A stretch of 18,035 nt of DNA. It comes from UBA6115 sp964346355 (GTDB lineage: Bacteria > Bacillota > Clostridia > Christensenellales > Aristaeellaceae). Both the position numbers and the translations under genes were made by a program. Positions 1 through 7,402 of the stretch are shown here, in pieces; within the stretch, counting starts at the first letter, position 1, and each line of letters opens with the position of its first letter. The notes beneath the pieces were generated by a model that saw only the letters and a program-made list of their open reading frames with translations, ran no database searches and was not told the origin of the DNA. The DNA is taken from contig CAYFUH010000030.1 of assembly GCA_964346355.1 (NCBI GenBank), positions 1-18,035 of the forward strand, in the 5' to 3' direction.

Positions 1-2
1 GT

Positions 3-27
3 AACACCAGGCAAACAGCCTGGTGTT
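3..27 (-). terminator. Hairpin directly after recO, probable terminator
   Basis: A perfect 10-bp stem (3-12 with 18-27) with a five-base loop starts at the base after the recO stop codon. On the minus strand the U-tract would lie beyond position 1, so it cannot be seen. Termination is inferred from the position and the stem strength. Confidence 0.6.
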
Positions 28-750
28 TTAATGCGCCGGGATATCGGGCAGTTTGGTTTCCAGCTGGTATTCCGTGTATTGCTTGAGGTGATCAAGCGGA
101 TAAACATCTAACACGCGCTGCGTCTTATCAATGCCCAACACCAGCACATCCCGCAGCCAGGCCAGCTGAATTGCTGACAGCCAGGATCTGCGCTGTGCCT
201 GCGCGGCGCAGGACGCACAGCAGATGCCGTCTTCCTGCGTCATTAAATAGCCGCCCTCCCCTTCCCCCATGCGCTTTGCGCAGCGCACGCAGTGGTTCAA
301 GCGGGGTTTGAAGCCCTGCAGGGTAATGAAGTGCAGCAAAAAAGCGCTGGTGACTGCAGCGATGTCCCCCTCCTCAAACGCCAGCCGGCGGAAGGAGCGC
401 GCCAGCAGGATGTATAAATGCCCCATGGGCTCCTCTGGCTGGATGATTTTGAGGCAGGAGGCGGCCATCAGGGCAGCAGCAGCCAGGCGCTCATAATCAA
501 GCCGGAGGGGGTAGAAGCTTTCAATGATGTTGCAGGACTGGACATAGTCCCGCCCCTTGCCGGAGAACACCACATACTCCCCCATGGTAAACAGCTCGGC
601 CGCGCTCATCAAGGGGCTTTTGGGCTTCCTGCAGGCGCGGCACAGCGCGTCCACCCTGCCATGTTCCGGCGAAAACAGGGTGAGGATGCGGTCGTTCTCG
701 CGCCAGTCCACGCGCTTTAGCACGATGGCCTGGAAGGTGTTGTAGGGCAA
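28..750 (-). CDS. recO: DNA repair protein RecO
   Basis: RecO works with RecF and RecR in recombinational repair: it binds single-stranded DNA and SSB, anneals strands and helps load RecA. The 240-residue product has the usual family length. The N-terminal OB-fold region (about 1-80) opens with the typical QAIVLKR...ENDRILTLFSPEHG pattern. A zinc-binding CxxC pair follows (Cys154/Cys157 and Cys178/Cys181). I chose the TTG at 748-750 because AAGGAG sits six bases upstream and family members start just before the AIVLK segment. An upstream in-frame TTG at 801 overlaps the predicted promoter and has no such site. The gene stands downstream of a degV gene but is separated from it by a terminator and has its own promoter. 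Family assignment is confident; the start is well supported. Confidence 0.93.
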   Translation of the reverse strand: MPYNTFQAIVLKRVDWRENDRILTLFSPEHGRVDALCRACRKPKSPLMSAAELFTMGEYVVFSGKGRDYVQSCNIIESFYPLRLDYERLAAAALMAASCLKIIQPEEPMGHLYILLARSFRRLAFEEGDIAAVTSAFLLHFITLQGFKPRLNHCVRCAKRMGEGEGGYLMTQEDGICCASCAAQAQRRSWLSAIQLAWLRDVLVLGIDKTQRVLDVYPLDHLKQYTEYQLETKLPDIPAH

Positions 751-778
751 ACAAAACTCCTTGTGCTTATTCGCTTTG

Positions 779-808
779 AGGATAACTTGCAGCTGACGCA
801 ATTGTCAA
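779..808 (-). promoter_or_regulatory. Predicted sigma-A promoter of recO
   Basis: On the minus strand a perfect TTGACA -35 (803-808) is followed after 18 bases by TATCCT (779-784, four of six consensus bases). It lies between the terminator of the upstream degV gene and the recO ribosome-binding site. The predicted leader is about 20 bases. Confidence 0.6.
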
Positions 809-814
809 CAGACG

Positions 815-839
815 AAAAACGCCCGGCATGTGCCGGGCG
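815..839 (-). terminator. Rho-independent terminator of degV (857-1726)
   Basis: The stem CGCCCGGC/GCCGGGCG (820-827 with 832-839, four-base loop) is followed on the minus strand by five U residues (815-819). It starts 17 bases after the degV stop codon and directly precedes the recO promoter. Confidence 0.85.
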
Positions 840-856
840 AATGTGGTTGGGTGGTA

Positions 857-1726
857 TTACCTGACATCTCCCATGAAGAAGACGGCGACGGTGCCGGGGC
901 CGGCGTGGGCGCCGATGAGGGGCCCCAGGGTGAAGAATTCGATGTCCTTGACTTTCATGCCGTCCTTGATCAGCCCTGCCAGGTATTCCGCGTCCTCGCG
1001 GCAATCCCCATGGCTGATGAAAACCGACTGGCCTTCTTTGGGGTTGCTCAACGCGATCACTTTATCAGCCAGCAAGCGCAGGGCGCGCTTGCGGCCGGTG
1101 GTTTTCTCCCGCGGGATGAGCTTGCCTTCATGGTTGACGTGCATGATGGGCTTGATGCGCATCATGCCGCCCAGCAAGGCGGATGTCTTGCTGACGCGGC
1201 CGCCGCGGAAGAGGAAATCCAGGTCGTCCACGGTGAACCAGGACAGGAAGCGCTGGCGGTTGTTGACCAGCCACTGCACCGTTTCCTCCATGCTTTTGCC
1301 TTCATCGCGCATCCTGAGCGCGTAGTGGATAAACAGCGCTGCGCCGCCGGAGGCCAGGAGGGAATCCACCACGGTAATCTTGGCTTTGGGGTTCTTTTCC
1401 AGCACCATGTCCTTGGCTGTCTGCGCGGACTGCACCGTGCCGGACAAACCGCTGGACAGGCCGAGGTAGAGCACCTGATGGCCCTGGTTGGTCAATTCCT
1501 CAAAGCAGGTGAAGGCGTCATCCACCGTAACCTGGGCGGTGGTTGCCATCTTGCCGGAGCGCAGATCCTGATAAAACCGCGATAGCGTGGGCTCGTCCTC
1601 CACGTTGTAGAGCTTCTCTGCCCCGTCCACCCGGTAGGGCATGGGCAGGATGCGCAAATCCTTTTGCCGTTTAAAATAATCAAGTGAAATATCCGAACCA
1701 ACGTCCGTTACAATCCAAAATGACAT
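857..1726 (-). CDS. DegV family protein (FakB-like fatty-acid-binding protein), paralogue 1
   Basis: DegV/FakB proteins bind a fatty acid and, in characterised Firmicutes, present it to the kinase FakA for phosphorylation and entry into phospholipid synthesis. The 289-residue product spans the whole family. It opens with WIVTDVGSDIS, the usual Asp-containing start. The lipid-head-group motif SSGLSGT is at 91-97, FRGGRVS at 173-179, and the C-terminal GAHAGPGT at 272-279. The ATG at 1724-1726 has an AGGAGG site eight bases upstream. The gene is bracketed by its own promoter and terminator, so it is probably monocistronic. No fakA gene lies in the window. A second DegV is encoded at 6362-7240. 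The family is certain; the ligand is inferred. Confidence 0.9.
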   Translation of the reverse strand: MSFWIVTDVGSDISLDYFKRQKDLRILPMPYRVDGAEKLYNVEDEPTLSRFYQDLRSGKMATTAQVTVDDAFTCFEELTNQGHQVLYLGLSSGLSGTVQSAQTAKDMVLEKNPKAKITVVDSLLASGGAALFIHYALRMRDEGKSMEETVQWLVNNRQRFLSWFTVDDLDFLFRGGRVSKTSALLGGMMRIKPIMHVNHEGKLIPREKTTGRKRALRLLADKVIALSNPKEGQSVFISHGDCREDAEYLAGLIKDGMKVKDIEFFTLGPLIGAHAGPGTVAVFFMGDVR

Positions 1727-1769
1727 GTTGACTACCTCCTAAGCTGTGTTGCGCCTCTTTGCGAATTCA

Positions 1770-1784
1770 TGGGTATTTTACCCA
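1770..1784 (-). other. Small hairpin in the degV leader
   Basis: A 6-bp inverted repeat, TGGGTA/TACCCA with a three-base loop, lies just after the predicted transcription start of the degV gene. It may protect the 5' end of the mRNA. It has no U-tract, so it is not a terminator. Function is not established. Confidence 0.35.
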
Positions 1785-1794
1785 GATACCTGAT

Positions 1795-1822
1795 TTTATA
1801 CCAGGTGTTTGTTATTTTTCAA
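1795..1822 (-). promoter_or_regulatory. Predicted promoter of degV paralogue 1
   Basis: On the minus strand TTGAAA (1817-1822) is followed after 16 bases by TATAAA (1795-1800). The -10 box carries the extended TGn element (TGGTATAAA). The -35 box lies inside the last codons of the upstream SNF2 gene. An alternative -10, TAAAAT, sits two bases further downstream. Confidence 0.55.
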
Positions 1823-4646
1823 ACAACCGCAGGACATCGTCCTGGCTGAGTTTCTGGGGCATGGCCTCCCCGGGCGTGATGAGGCGGTCAAACAGCCTGC
1901 GCTTGCGCCTGCCCATTTCCACCACCGCCTCCTCGATGGATTTGCGGGTGATGAGGTGCAGAATTTGCACGTTTTTTTCCTGCCCCAGCCGGTGCGCGCG
2001 GTCATTAGCCTGGTCCTCCGCGGTTGGGTTCCACCAGGGGTCATAGTGGATGACCATATCCGCCCCGGTCAGGTTAAGCCCTGTTCCGCCCGCCTTGAGG
2101 GAAATTAAGAACACCGGCACCTGGCCCTGGTTGAAGCGGTCGGCCAGCTGGATGCGCTCCTGCGCGGCGGTTTCCCCGTCCAGATACAGGCTGGGGATGC
2201 CCGCCTCGTCCAGATGGGCGCGGATGATTTTCAGCATGGAGGTAAACTGGGAGAACAGCAGCACCCGCCGGCCGCTTTTCAGCGCGTCGGGCAGCACCTC
2301 CATCAGCAGATCCAGCTTGGCAGAATCCCCGGTGTACTCTTCCATGGTCAACAGGGGGTGGCAGCAAATCTGCCGCATCAGCGTGATGGCGGACAGCACC
2401 TCAATCCGGCTGCCGTCTAAGCCCTTTTTCTCCATCAACTCATTGACCCACCTGCGGCTTTTGAGCAGGGCAGCCTGGTAGACCCTGCGCTGCTCCGTGC
2501 CCATTTCGCAGTACATGGTGGTGCTGTACTTCTCGGGCAATTCAGCCATGACGTCTGACTTGAGCCTGCGCATTAAGAAGGGGCGGATGCGCAGGCGCAG
2601 CTCCTCCGCGTGCCGGCCATCCTCATAGCGCCGGATAAACTCCCGCGCGGAGAACAGATAGCCCGGCAGCACAAAATCAAACAGGGACCAAAGCTCGGTC
2701 ACGTTGTTTTCCATGGGTGTGCCGGTGAGCGCCAAGCGGGTGTGCGCGTTGATGCGCTTGGCGGTGCGCGACGTCTGGCTGGTGAAGTTTTTAATGTTCT
2801 GCGCCTCATCCAGCACCGCGAAGCGGAAGCGCACCCCCTCATACAGCGCGATGTCCTGCCGCAGCAGGGGGTAGCTGGTGATGATGATGTCGTTGCCGTC
2901 ATCCTTCAGCGCCTCCTCGAGTTGCCGTTCGCGGATGGCTTTGCTGCCGGAAATAACGGTTGCCCGCAGGTTGGGCGCGAAACGCTCGATCTCTGACTGC
3001 CAGTTGTACAAAAGGGTCGTTGGGGACACGATCAGACTGGGCAGGCGCACAGGCTCGCTGCGCGCGAAATACTCAATGGCAGCAATCATCTGCACTGTTT
3101 TACCCAGGCCCATTTCATCGGCCAGGATGCCGCCCAAGCCCAGGATGTTAAGCGCGCAAATCCAGCGGAAGCCGCGCAGCTGGTACTCAAACAGGCCGTC
3201 CACCGGGCTGTTGATGCGGTCGGGGTTCAGTTCAACCGCGGCGCGGGTGCCCTCATCAAAGGTAACGGGCAGGCTGTTTTTGTCAATCAACGCTGCCAGA
3301 TAGTGGGCGCGCATGGCCGGCAGATCCCGCTCGTCCCGCTCCGGGACCAGGCTTTCCAGATAGGCGTCCGCCAGCGCCTGCCACTCCCGCGCGTCATCCA
3401 GGGTGATGAAGGCGCCGTTTTTGTAGCGGAAGTATTTTTTGCGTTTGCTGAGCGCCTGCAGCAGGGGCAGCAATTCGTCGGACACCTGCCCGTCATCCGC
3501 CAGCTCCAGGCTGATGCGGCCAGAGCGCATGCGCATATGCGCGCTGAGGGAGGGCGCGCGCGGGGTGAGCTGCCGGAAAGCCTGGCTTAAATACACTTCG
3601 CCCAGGCGATGCAGGTCGGACACACCCTTCATCAAAAACTCAAAAATCAGATCGGTGTTTTGCAAATCAGCGCGGCCGGTGCGCGCGCGGAAGCCGTACT
3701 GGGCCAGCAGGTCCATCATCTTGCGCTCACCCGCGGCATCCCGCAGCAGGTAGGCCGGCAAGTTTTGTTCGTGCAAGAAGGGATCCGCCTCCAACTCCCC
3801 ATAGGCAAATACCACGCGGGCCGCGATGCCGCTTCCCTCTGAATCCAGGTAGACCCTGGCCTTGAGCGGGTATTTGAGCAGGCGGTCCTGCAAATCCTCC
3901 TCCATCACCACCGCGTGGGCGCGCTGCAAAAAGGGCAGCAATTCCGAAAACACGCGCGGCGTCTGGGAACGGGAGAAGGGAATGACAAATTCCTCATCTT
4001 CCCCACTAGGCGGCAGGGCACGCAGGAGCTGGGCGTCTGAGGGCGGCAGTTTGATCAACTGATCCTTCAATAGAACGAAGCTGCCGTCCTCCACCACCGG
4101 ATGCACCTGCGCCTGCCAGGACCCGCTTAAGACCACGCCCCGAATGTCATAGCCCAGGCGGAACAGCAGCGGCAGGGTATCCTCCGCGATGCCCTGGTGT
4201 TCGTTTTCCCGTTTATCGGCAAGCGTTAAGACAAAATCCATGTCCTCCAGCGCCTGCAGGACCAGTTTGAGCATGCTGCCAGACAGCGGAATATCCCGCC
4301 TTGACAGGCCCACCAGGGGGGAATTTGACTGCTCCAGCGTTTCCAGGTGGGCGAACAACAAATCGCACAAAGCCTGTGAGGCGCGGTCCAGCCGCATCCA
4401 TGCGGGCGAATAGGTGAAGTTTTTGCTGATGGGGAAGGGCTGACGCGCTCTGATGGCCTCAAAAAACGCGGGCAGATCGCGGATATAGCTTAACCTGCCC
4501 TCCCCTGCCTTCAAGCTGATGGTGGTGCGGTCATCCAGAATTTTCAGGAAGGGCTTGAGCGTGATGACGCCGCTTTCGGGCAGCACGTTCTGCGCGGCGT
4601 CCAGCAAATCCTGGCAATCTACCTGTGCGTGTAGCTGTTCATCCAT
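1812..4646 (-). CDS. SNF2 family DEAD/DEAH helicase, lacking an N-terminal SWIM domain
   Basis: This is an SNF2-type ATPase/translocase, expected to move along double-stranded DNA and remodel bound proteins. Residues 1 to about 460 resemble the bacterial SNF2-associated region. The helicase core carries motif I DEMGLGKT (510-517), motif II DEAQ (613-616), LTGTPMEN (640-647), SLKAGGTGLNLT (849-860) and the motif VI region QANDRAHRLGQ (879-889). Bacterial relatives are commonly about 1,050-1,100 residues, with an N-terminal CxC...CxH SWIM zinc finger. This 944-residue form begins directly in the associated domain. An in-frame TAA seven codons upstream (4665-4667) rules out an N-terminal extension. 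The ribosome-binding site AAGGAGG (4660-4666) is 13 bases from the ATG, longer than usual. The gene is last of a likely operon, 38 bases after the ZIP transporter. Its cellular role is unknown. Confidence 0.9.
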   Translation of the reverse strand: MDEQLHAQVDCQDLLDAAQNVLPESGVITLKPFLKILDDRTTISLKAGEGRLSYIRDLPAFFEAIRARQPFPISKNFTYSPAWMRLDRASQALCDLLFAHLETLEQSNSPLVGLSRRDIPLSGSMLKLVLQALEDMDFVLTLADKRENEHQGIAEDTLPLLFRLGYDIRGVVLSGSWQAQVHPVVEDGSFVLLKDQLIKLPPSDAQLLRALPPSGEDEEFVIPFSRSQTPRVFSELLPFLQRAHAVVMEEDLQDRLLKYPLKARVYLDSEGSGIAARVVFAYGELEADPFLHEQNLPAYLLRDAAGERKMMDLLAQYGFRARTGRADLQNTDLIFEFLMKGVSDLHRLGEVYLSQAFRQLTPRAPSLSAHMRMRSGRISLELADDGQVSDELLPLLQALSKRKKYFRYKNGAFITLDDAREWQALADAYLESLVPERDERDLPAMRAHYLAALIDKNSLPVTFDEGTRAAVELNPDRINSPVDGLFEYQLRGFRWICALNILGLGGILADEMGLGKTVQMIAAIEYFARSEPVRLPSLIVSPTTLLYNWQSEIERFAPNLRATVISGSKAIRERQLEEALKDDGNDIIITSYPLLRQDIALYEGVRFRFAVLDEAQNIKNFTSQTSRTAKRINAHTRLALTGTPMENNVTELWSLFDFVLPGYLFSAREFIRRYEDGRHAEELRLRIRPFLMRRLKSDVMAELPEKYSTTMYCEMGTEQRRVYQAALLKSRRWVNELMEKKGLDGSRIEVLSAITLMRQICCHPLLTMEEYTGDSAKLDLLMEVLPDALKSGRRVLLFSQFTSMLKIIRAHLDEAGIPSLYLDGETAAQERIQLADRFNQGQVPVFLISLKAGGTGLNLTGADMVIHYDPWWNPTAEDQANDRAHRLGQEKNVQILHLITRKSIEEAVVEMGRRKRRLFDRLITPGEAMPQKLSQDDVLRLFEK

Positions 4647-4684
4647 AAGCCGCGCGGTCCCTCCTTATCGTAAAATGAATGATT

Positions 4685-5494
4685 TTAGGCAAAAAGCCAC
4701 AAACTAAGGGCCATGATGCCCATGCCCAGCACCAGGCCATACATGCTGTAGTGATGTTCGCCATACAGCTGCGCACTGGGCAGCAATTCATCCAGCGAGA
4801 TAAAGATCATGATGCCCGCTGTCCCCGCGAACAGCACCCCCTGCAGCACCACTGTCATAAAGGGCCGCAGAATCAAAAACGCGATCAGCGCGCCCAGGGG
4901 CTCTGACAAACCCGCCAGGATGGAATAGCGCATGGCAATCCGTCTGCTGCCCGTGGCATAGAAGATGGGCATGGAAATGGAGATGCCCTCGGGGATGTTG
5001 TGGATGGCGATGGCCGCAACAATGGGGATGGCCAGCTTTAAGGACTGGGTGGCCGATACAAAAGCGGCCATGCCCTCAGGGAAATTGTGGATCGCGATCG
5101 CCATGGCGGTCAGGACGCCCGTGCGCTTTAATCGGCTGTCATGCAGGGTGGGCTTTGCGGGCACGGGGCAGACCATCTCATGTGGGTTTTCCTCACAAGG
5201 GATGAGTTTGTCGATGATGGCGATTAAAAGAATGCCGCCAAAAAACGCAATCAGGGAATACAAGAGGCCCGACTTGTCACCATGCACCTGCGCGATCATC
5301 TGCCGGGATTCGGGCAGCATCTCCACCAGGGAGACATAAATCATCACACCGGCAGACAACCCCAGGCTGACCGCCAGTACGCGCCGGTCGATGGTCTTGG
5401 CAAAAAAGACAAAGGCGCCGCCAATGCCGGTTGACATGCCCGCCAGCAGGGTGAACAAAAAAGCTTCCAACACATTGTTCATCGTTGTGTCCAC
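4685..5494 (-). CDS. zupT: ZIP family divalent metal transporter (ZupT-like)
   Basis: This is a polytopic inner-membrane importer of zinc and possibly other divalent metals. The 269 residues form about eight hydrophobic segments. The two diagnostic ZIP metal-site motifs are HNFPEG (136-141) and HNIPEG (165-170). Between the third and fourth segments is a loop with CEENPHEMVC (100-109), which could bind metal. I chose the GTG at 5492-5494 because GGGAG lies seven bases upstream. The next ATG, four codons later, is too far from it. The gene starts 18 bases after the pyridoxamine kinase stop and ends 38 bases before the SNF2 start, which indicates cotranscription. No metal-responsive operator is obvious. 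ZupT family is confident; metal preference is not known. Confidence 0.9.
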   Translation of the reverse strand: MDTTMNNVLEAFLFTLLAGMSTGIGGAFVFFAKTIDRRVLAVSLGLSAGVMIYVSLVEMLPESRQMIAQVHGDKSGLLYSLIAFFGGILLIAIIDKLIPCEENPHEMVCPVPAKPTLHDSRLKRTGVLTAMAIAIHNFPEGMAAFVSATQSLKLAIPIVAAIAIHNIPEGISISMPIFYATGSRRIAMRYSILAGLSEPLGALIAFLILRPFMTVVLQGVLFAGTAGIMIFISLDELLPSAQLYGEHHYSMYGLVLGMGIMALSLWLFA

Positions 5495-5512
5495 AGCATT
5501 ACTCCCAAAAAA

Positions 5513-6355
5513 TCAAGATAAACCTTGTATAAGGCCCGGCAGCGCTTCTTCAAACGCCAAACCAAAGCGTGAATCGGCCGCGTAGCGCGCGGTATTTATA
5601 AGCGCAGCCTGCAAAAAATCAAGCGCGATGCCGCAGGCTTCTGCCAGCGGTTTGCCCTTTTGTAAAGCCGCGATGACGCTGGCCGCCAGCAAATCACCCG
5701 TGCCCGGGTAGGCGCCTGGCTGGCGCTTGCGGAAAATCTGGCAGGGCGCGGCGTCATTGGATACTGCCATGACGCCCAGCTCCTCCCCCCGCGCGACCCC
5801 GGTTAACACCACCTGCTTTGCGCCCAGGGCGCGCAGGCTGTCTATATCCGGCACCGCCGGCTCAAGGCCTTCTGTGAGCGGCAAGCCCAATAACAGCGCA
5901 GCCTCCGTCCGGTTGGGGAAGATGACATCCGCCTTCTTGCACAGCCGCGCGAAGGCATGAACCAGGTCCTCCCCGCAAAAAGCGTATCTGCGGCCATGAT
6001 CCCCCATCACAGGATCAATATATAGTGTACCACCCTCCCGCAAGAGGGTGGGCAAGGCATTTTCAATAAGCTGCAGCTGCTGCGCGGAGGCTACATAGGA
6101 CAGATAGATCGCGCTGAAGGTGAGGCCCAGCCGCTGCCAGTGGGCGATGGCGCCTTCCATGTCCTGTGTCATGTCCAGGCGGTGCACCGCGCCAAAGCCG
6201 CCTGTGTGCGTACTGAAATAGGCCGTAGGCAAGAGGGAAACGCTGGCTCCCGACAGCGTCAATACAGGCAACACAACCAGCGCGGAGCAACGCCCCACGC
6301 TGGCAATATCTGTGATCACAAGCAGGCTGTCTTGTGGTGTCCTCGTCTCGTGCAA
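5513..6355 (-). CDS. Pyridoxamine/pyridoxal kinase (PdxK/PdxY-like)
   Basis: This enzyme phosphorylates a B6 vitamer with ATP, salvaging pyridoxamine or pyridoxal into the pyridoxal phosphate pathway. The 280-residue ribokinase-fold protein has VITDIASVGRCS (13-24), the substrate-side LLPTAYFSTHTGGF (41-54), DPVMGD (114-119), PNRTEA (147-152) and the catalytic PGTGD anion-hole and base motif (217-221). These fit clostridial pyridoxamine kinases better than ThiD. The start is uncertain. The TTG at 6353-6355 is six bases after the preceding degV stop but has no good ribosome-binding site. A GTG at 6317-6319, just before ITDIASVG, would match the shorter N-terminus of relatives, but the nearest AGGA is about 20 bases away. 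Translational coupling to the degV gene is plausible. It is the second gene of the probable operon. Confidence 0.85.
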   Translation of the reverse strand: MHETRTPQDSLLVITDIASVGRCSALVVLPVLTLSGASVSLLPTAYFSTHTGGFGAVHRLDMTQDMEGAIAHWQRLGLTFSAIYLSYVASAQQLQLIENALPTLLREGGTLYIDPVMGDHGRRYAFCGEDLVHAFARLCKKADVIFPNRTEAALLLGLPLTEGLEPAVPDIDSLRALGAKQVVLTGVARGEELGVMAVSNDAAPCQIFRKRQPGAYPGTGDLLAASVIAALQKGKPLAEACGIALDFLQAALINTARYAADSRFGLAFEEALPGLIQGLS

Positions 6356-6361
6356 GAGGAA

Positions 6362-7240
6362 TCAGGCGGGACGCTCGTTGCCGATGAAACTGATGTTGAG
6401 GGTGCCGGGGCCGGCATGGGCGCCGATGACCGGCCCGATCATCTGGATGCGGATCTCGCCCAAATCGCTCAAGCGGTTTTTAAGCTGGGTTTTGAGCATC
6501 TCCGCCTCTTCCTGCGCGTCCCCGTGCATGATGATGATGGATTTGCCCTTGCTCTCCCCGATGTTTTCCACCGTCTTGTCCACCAGCATCTTCATTGCCT
6601 TCTTGCGGCCCTGCACCTTGGCCTGGGGCTCCAGCTTGCCGGCCTTGGTGATGGTGAGGATGGGCTTGATGTCCAGCATTGTGCCCATGATGGCGCTGGT
6701 GGCGGAGATACGGCCGCCGCGGCGCAGGTAGGCCAAATCCCCCACGGTAAACCAGGCCTGGGCTTTGAGGCGGTGATCCATCACCCACTGGGCGACCGTG
6801 TCGATGTCCGCGCCCTGCTCATACAGCGCGTGCGCGCCCAAAATCAGCAGGGACTGGGGGGCGGAGATGGACAGGGTATCCACCACGATGAAGCGCCGGG
6901 CAGGATATTTCTCCAGCAGTTCCTTCTGCGCCTCCAGGATGTTTAAGTAGGTGGCGGAAAACTGGGAGGAGAAGGCCAAAAACAGCAGATCTTTCTCTTT
7001 GAGGATTGGCTCAAAATAATCCAGGTAGACCGCGGTGGGCAAAAGCGAGGTGAAGGGCTTGGCGCCCGCGCGCATGCGGTCAAACAGCACCTTCTCAGCG
7101 CCGGAGGCGCCGTTGTCATCAAAATACTCGACATCATCCAGGTTGTAGGGCATCCTGACGATGGGAATGTTCTTTTCCTTGGCGATCTCAAAATGCAGGT
7201 CGCTGTCGCTGTCGCTCATGAGGATATAATTCTTGGACAT
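6362..7240 (-). CDS. DegV family protein (FakB-like fatty-acid-binding protein), paralogue 2
   Basis: This second fatty-acid-binding DegV/FakB protein has 292 residues. It begins ILMSDSDSDL, with the family's first acidic motif. FRGGR is replaced by LRRGGRIS (172-179), and the C-terminus carries GAHAGPGT (273-280), as in paralogue 1. The position of the head-group motif SSGLSGT is occupied by SSQFSAT (91-97), so its pocket may differ. The ATG at 7238-7240 is preceded by AGGAGG at five bases. An upstream in-frame start at 7357 would overlap the promoter and the neighbouring terminator and is rejected. It is first of the operon degV, pyridoxamine kinase, zupT, SNF2. The two paralogues share motifs but differ widely elsewhere, so they do not look like a recent tandem duplication. 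Confidence 0.9.
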   Translation of the reverse strand: MSKNYILMSDSDSDLHFEIAKEKNIPIVRMPYNLDDVEYFDDNGASGAEKVLFDRMRAGAKPFTSLLPTAVYLDYFEPILKEKDLLFLAFSSQFSATYLNILEAQKELLEKYPARRFIVVDTLSISAPQSLLILGAHALYEQGADIDTVAQWVMDHRLKAQAWFTVGDLAYLRRGGRISATSAIMGTMLDIKPILTITKAGKLEPQAKVQGRKKAMKMLVDKTVENIGESKGKSIIIMHGDAQEEAEMLKTQLKNRLSDLGEIRIQMIGPVIGAHAGPGTLNISFIGNERPA

Positions 7241-7280
7241 ATGGCCCTCCTGTCTTTTCTCAGGTGTGTTAAACAGTCTG

Positions 7281-7309
7281 ATAATAAACGTTTCCCAACA
7301 AAAATGCAA
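7281..7309 (-). promoter_or_regulatory. Predicted sigma-A promoter of the degV-pdx kinase-zupT-SNF2 operon
   Basis: On the minus strand TTGCAT (7304-7309), a 17-base spacer and TATTAT (7281-7286) form a good housekeeping promoter. It lies just after the terminator of the upstream CHAP gene, with a predicted leader of about 35 bases. Confidence 0.7.
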
Positions 7310-7354
7310 GTTTTGACGGAAATCATCAAACAGCTTTTCATATCTGTTTATACC

Positions 7355-7382
7355 CAAAAAAGAAGCCGCGCGACGGCGGCTT
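7355..7382 (-). terminator. Rho-independent terminator of the CHAP-domain gene
   Basis: AAGCCGC (7363-7369) pairs with GCGGCTT (7376-7382) around a six-base loop. On the minus strand it is followed by CTTTTTT (7356-7362). It begins about 20 bases after the stop of the gene ending at 7403. Confidence 0.85.
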
Positions 7383-7402
7383 TATCATTGGCGTTTGATG
7401 AC

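Noticed and set aside
1..11. GTAACACCAGG also occurs on the minus strand at 17750-17760, suggesting a direct or inverted repeat bounding the window
   Set aside because: Only 11 bases, and each copy lies in a different hairpin. No flanking mobile-element genes; probably chance.
830..1585. 251-codon plus-strand frame opposite degV paralogue 1
   Set aside because: It begins within the degV terminator hairpin and mirrors the degV coding bias; it resembles no known family.
6140..6946. 268-codon plus-strand frame across the degV/pyridoxamine kinase junction
   Set aside because: Lies opposite two well-identified genes, has low-complexity composition, and has no promoter or ribosome site.
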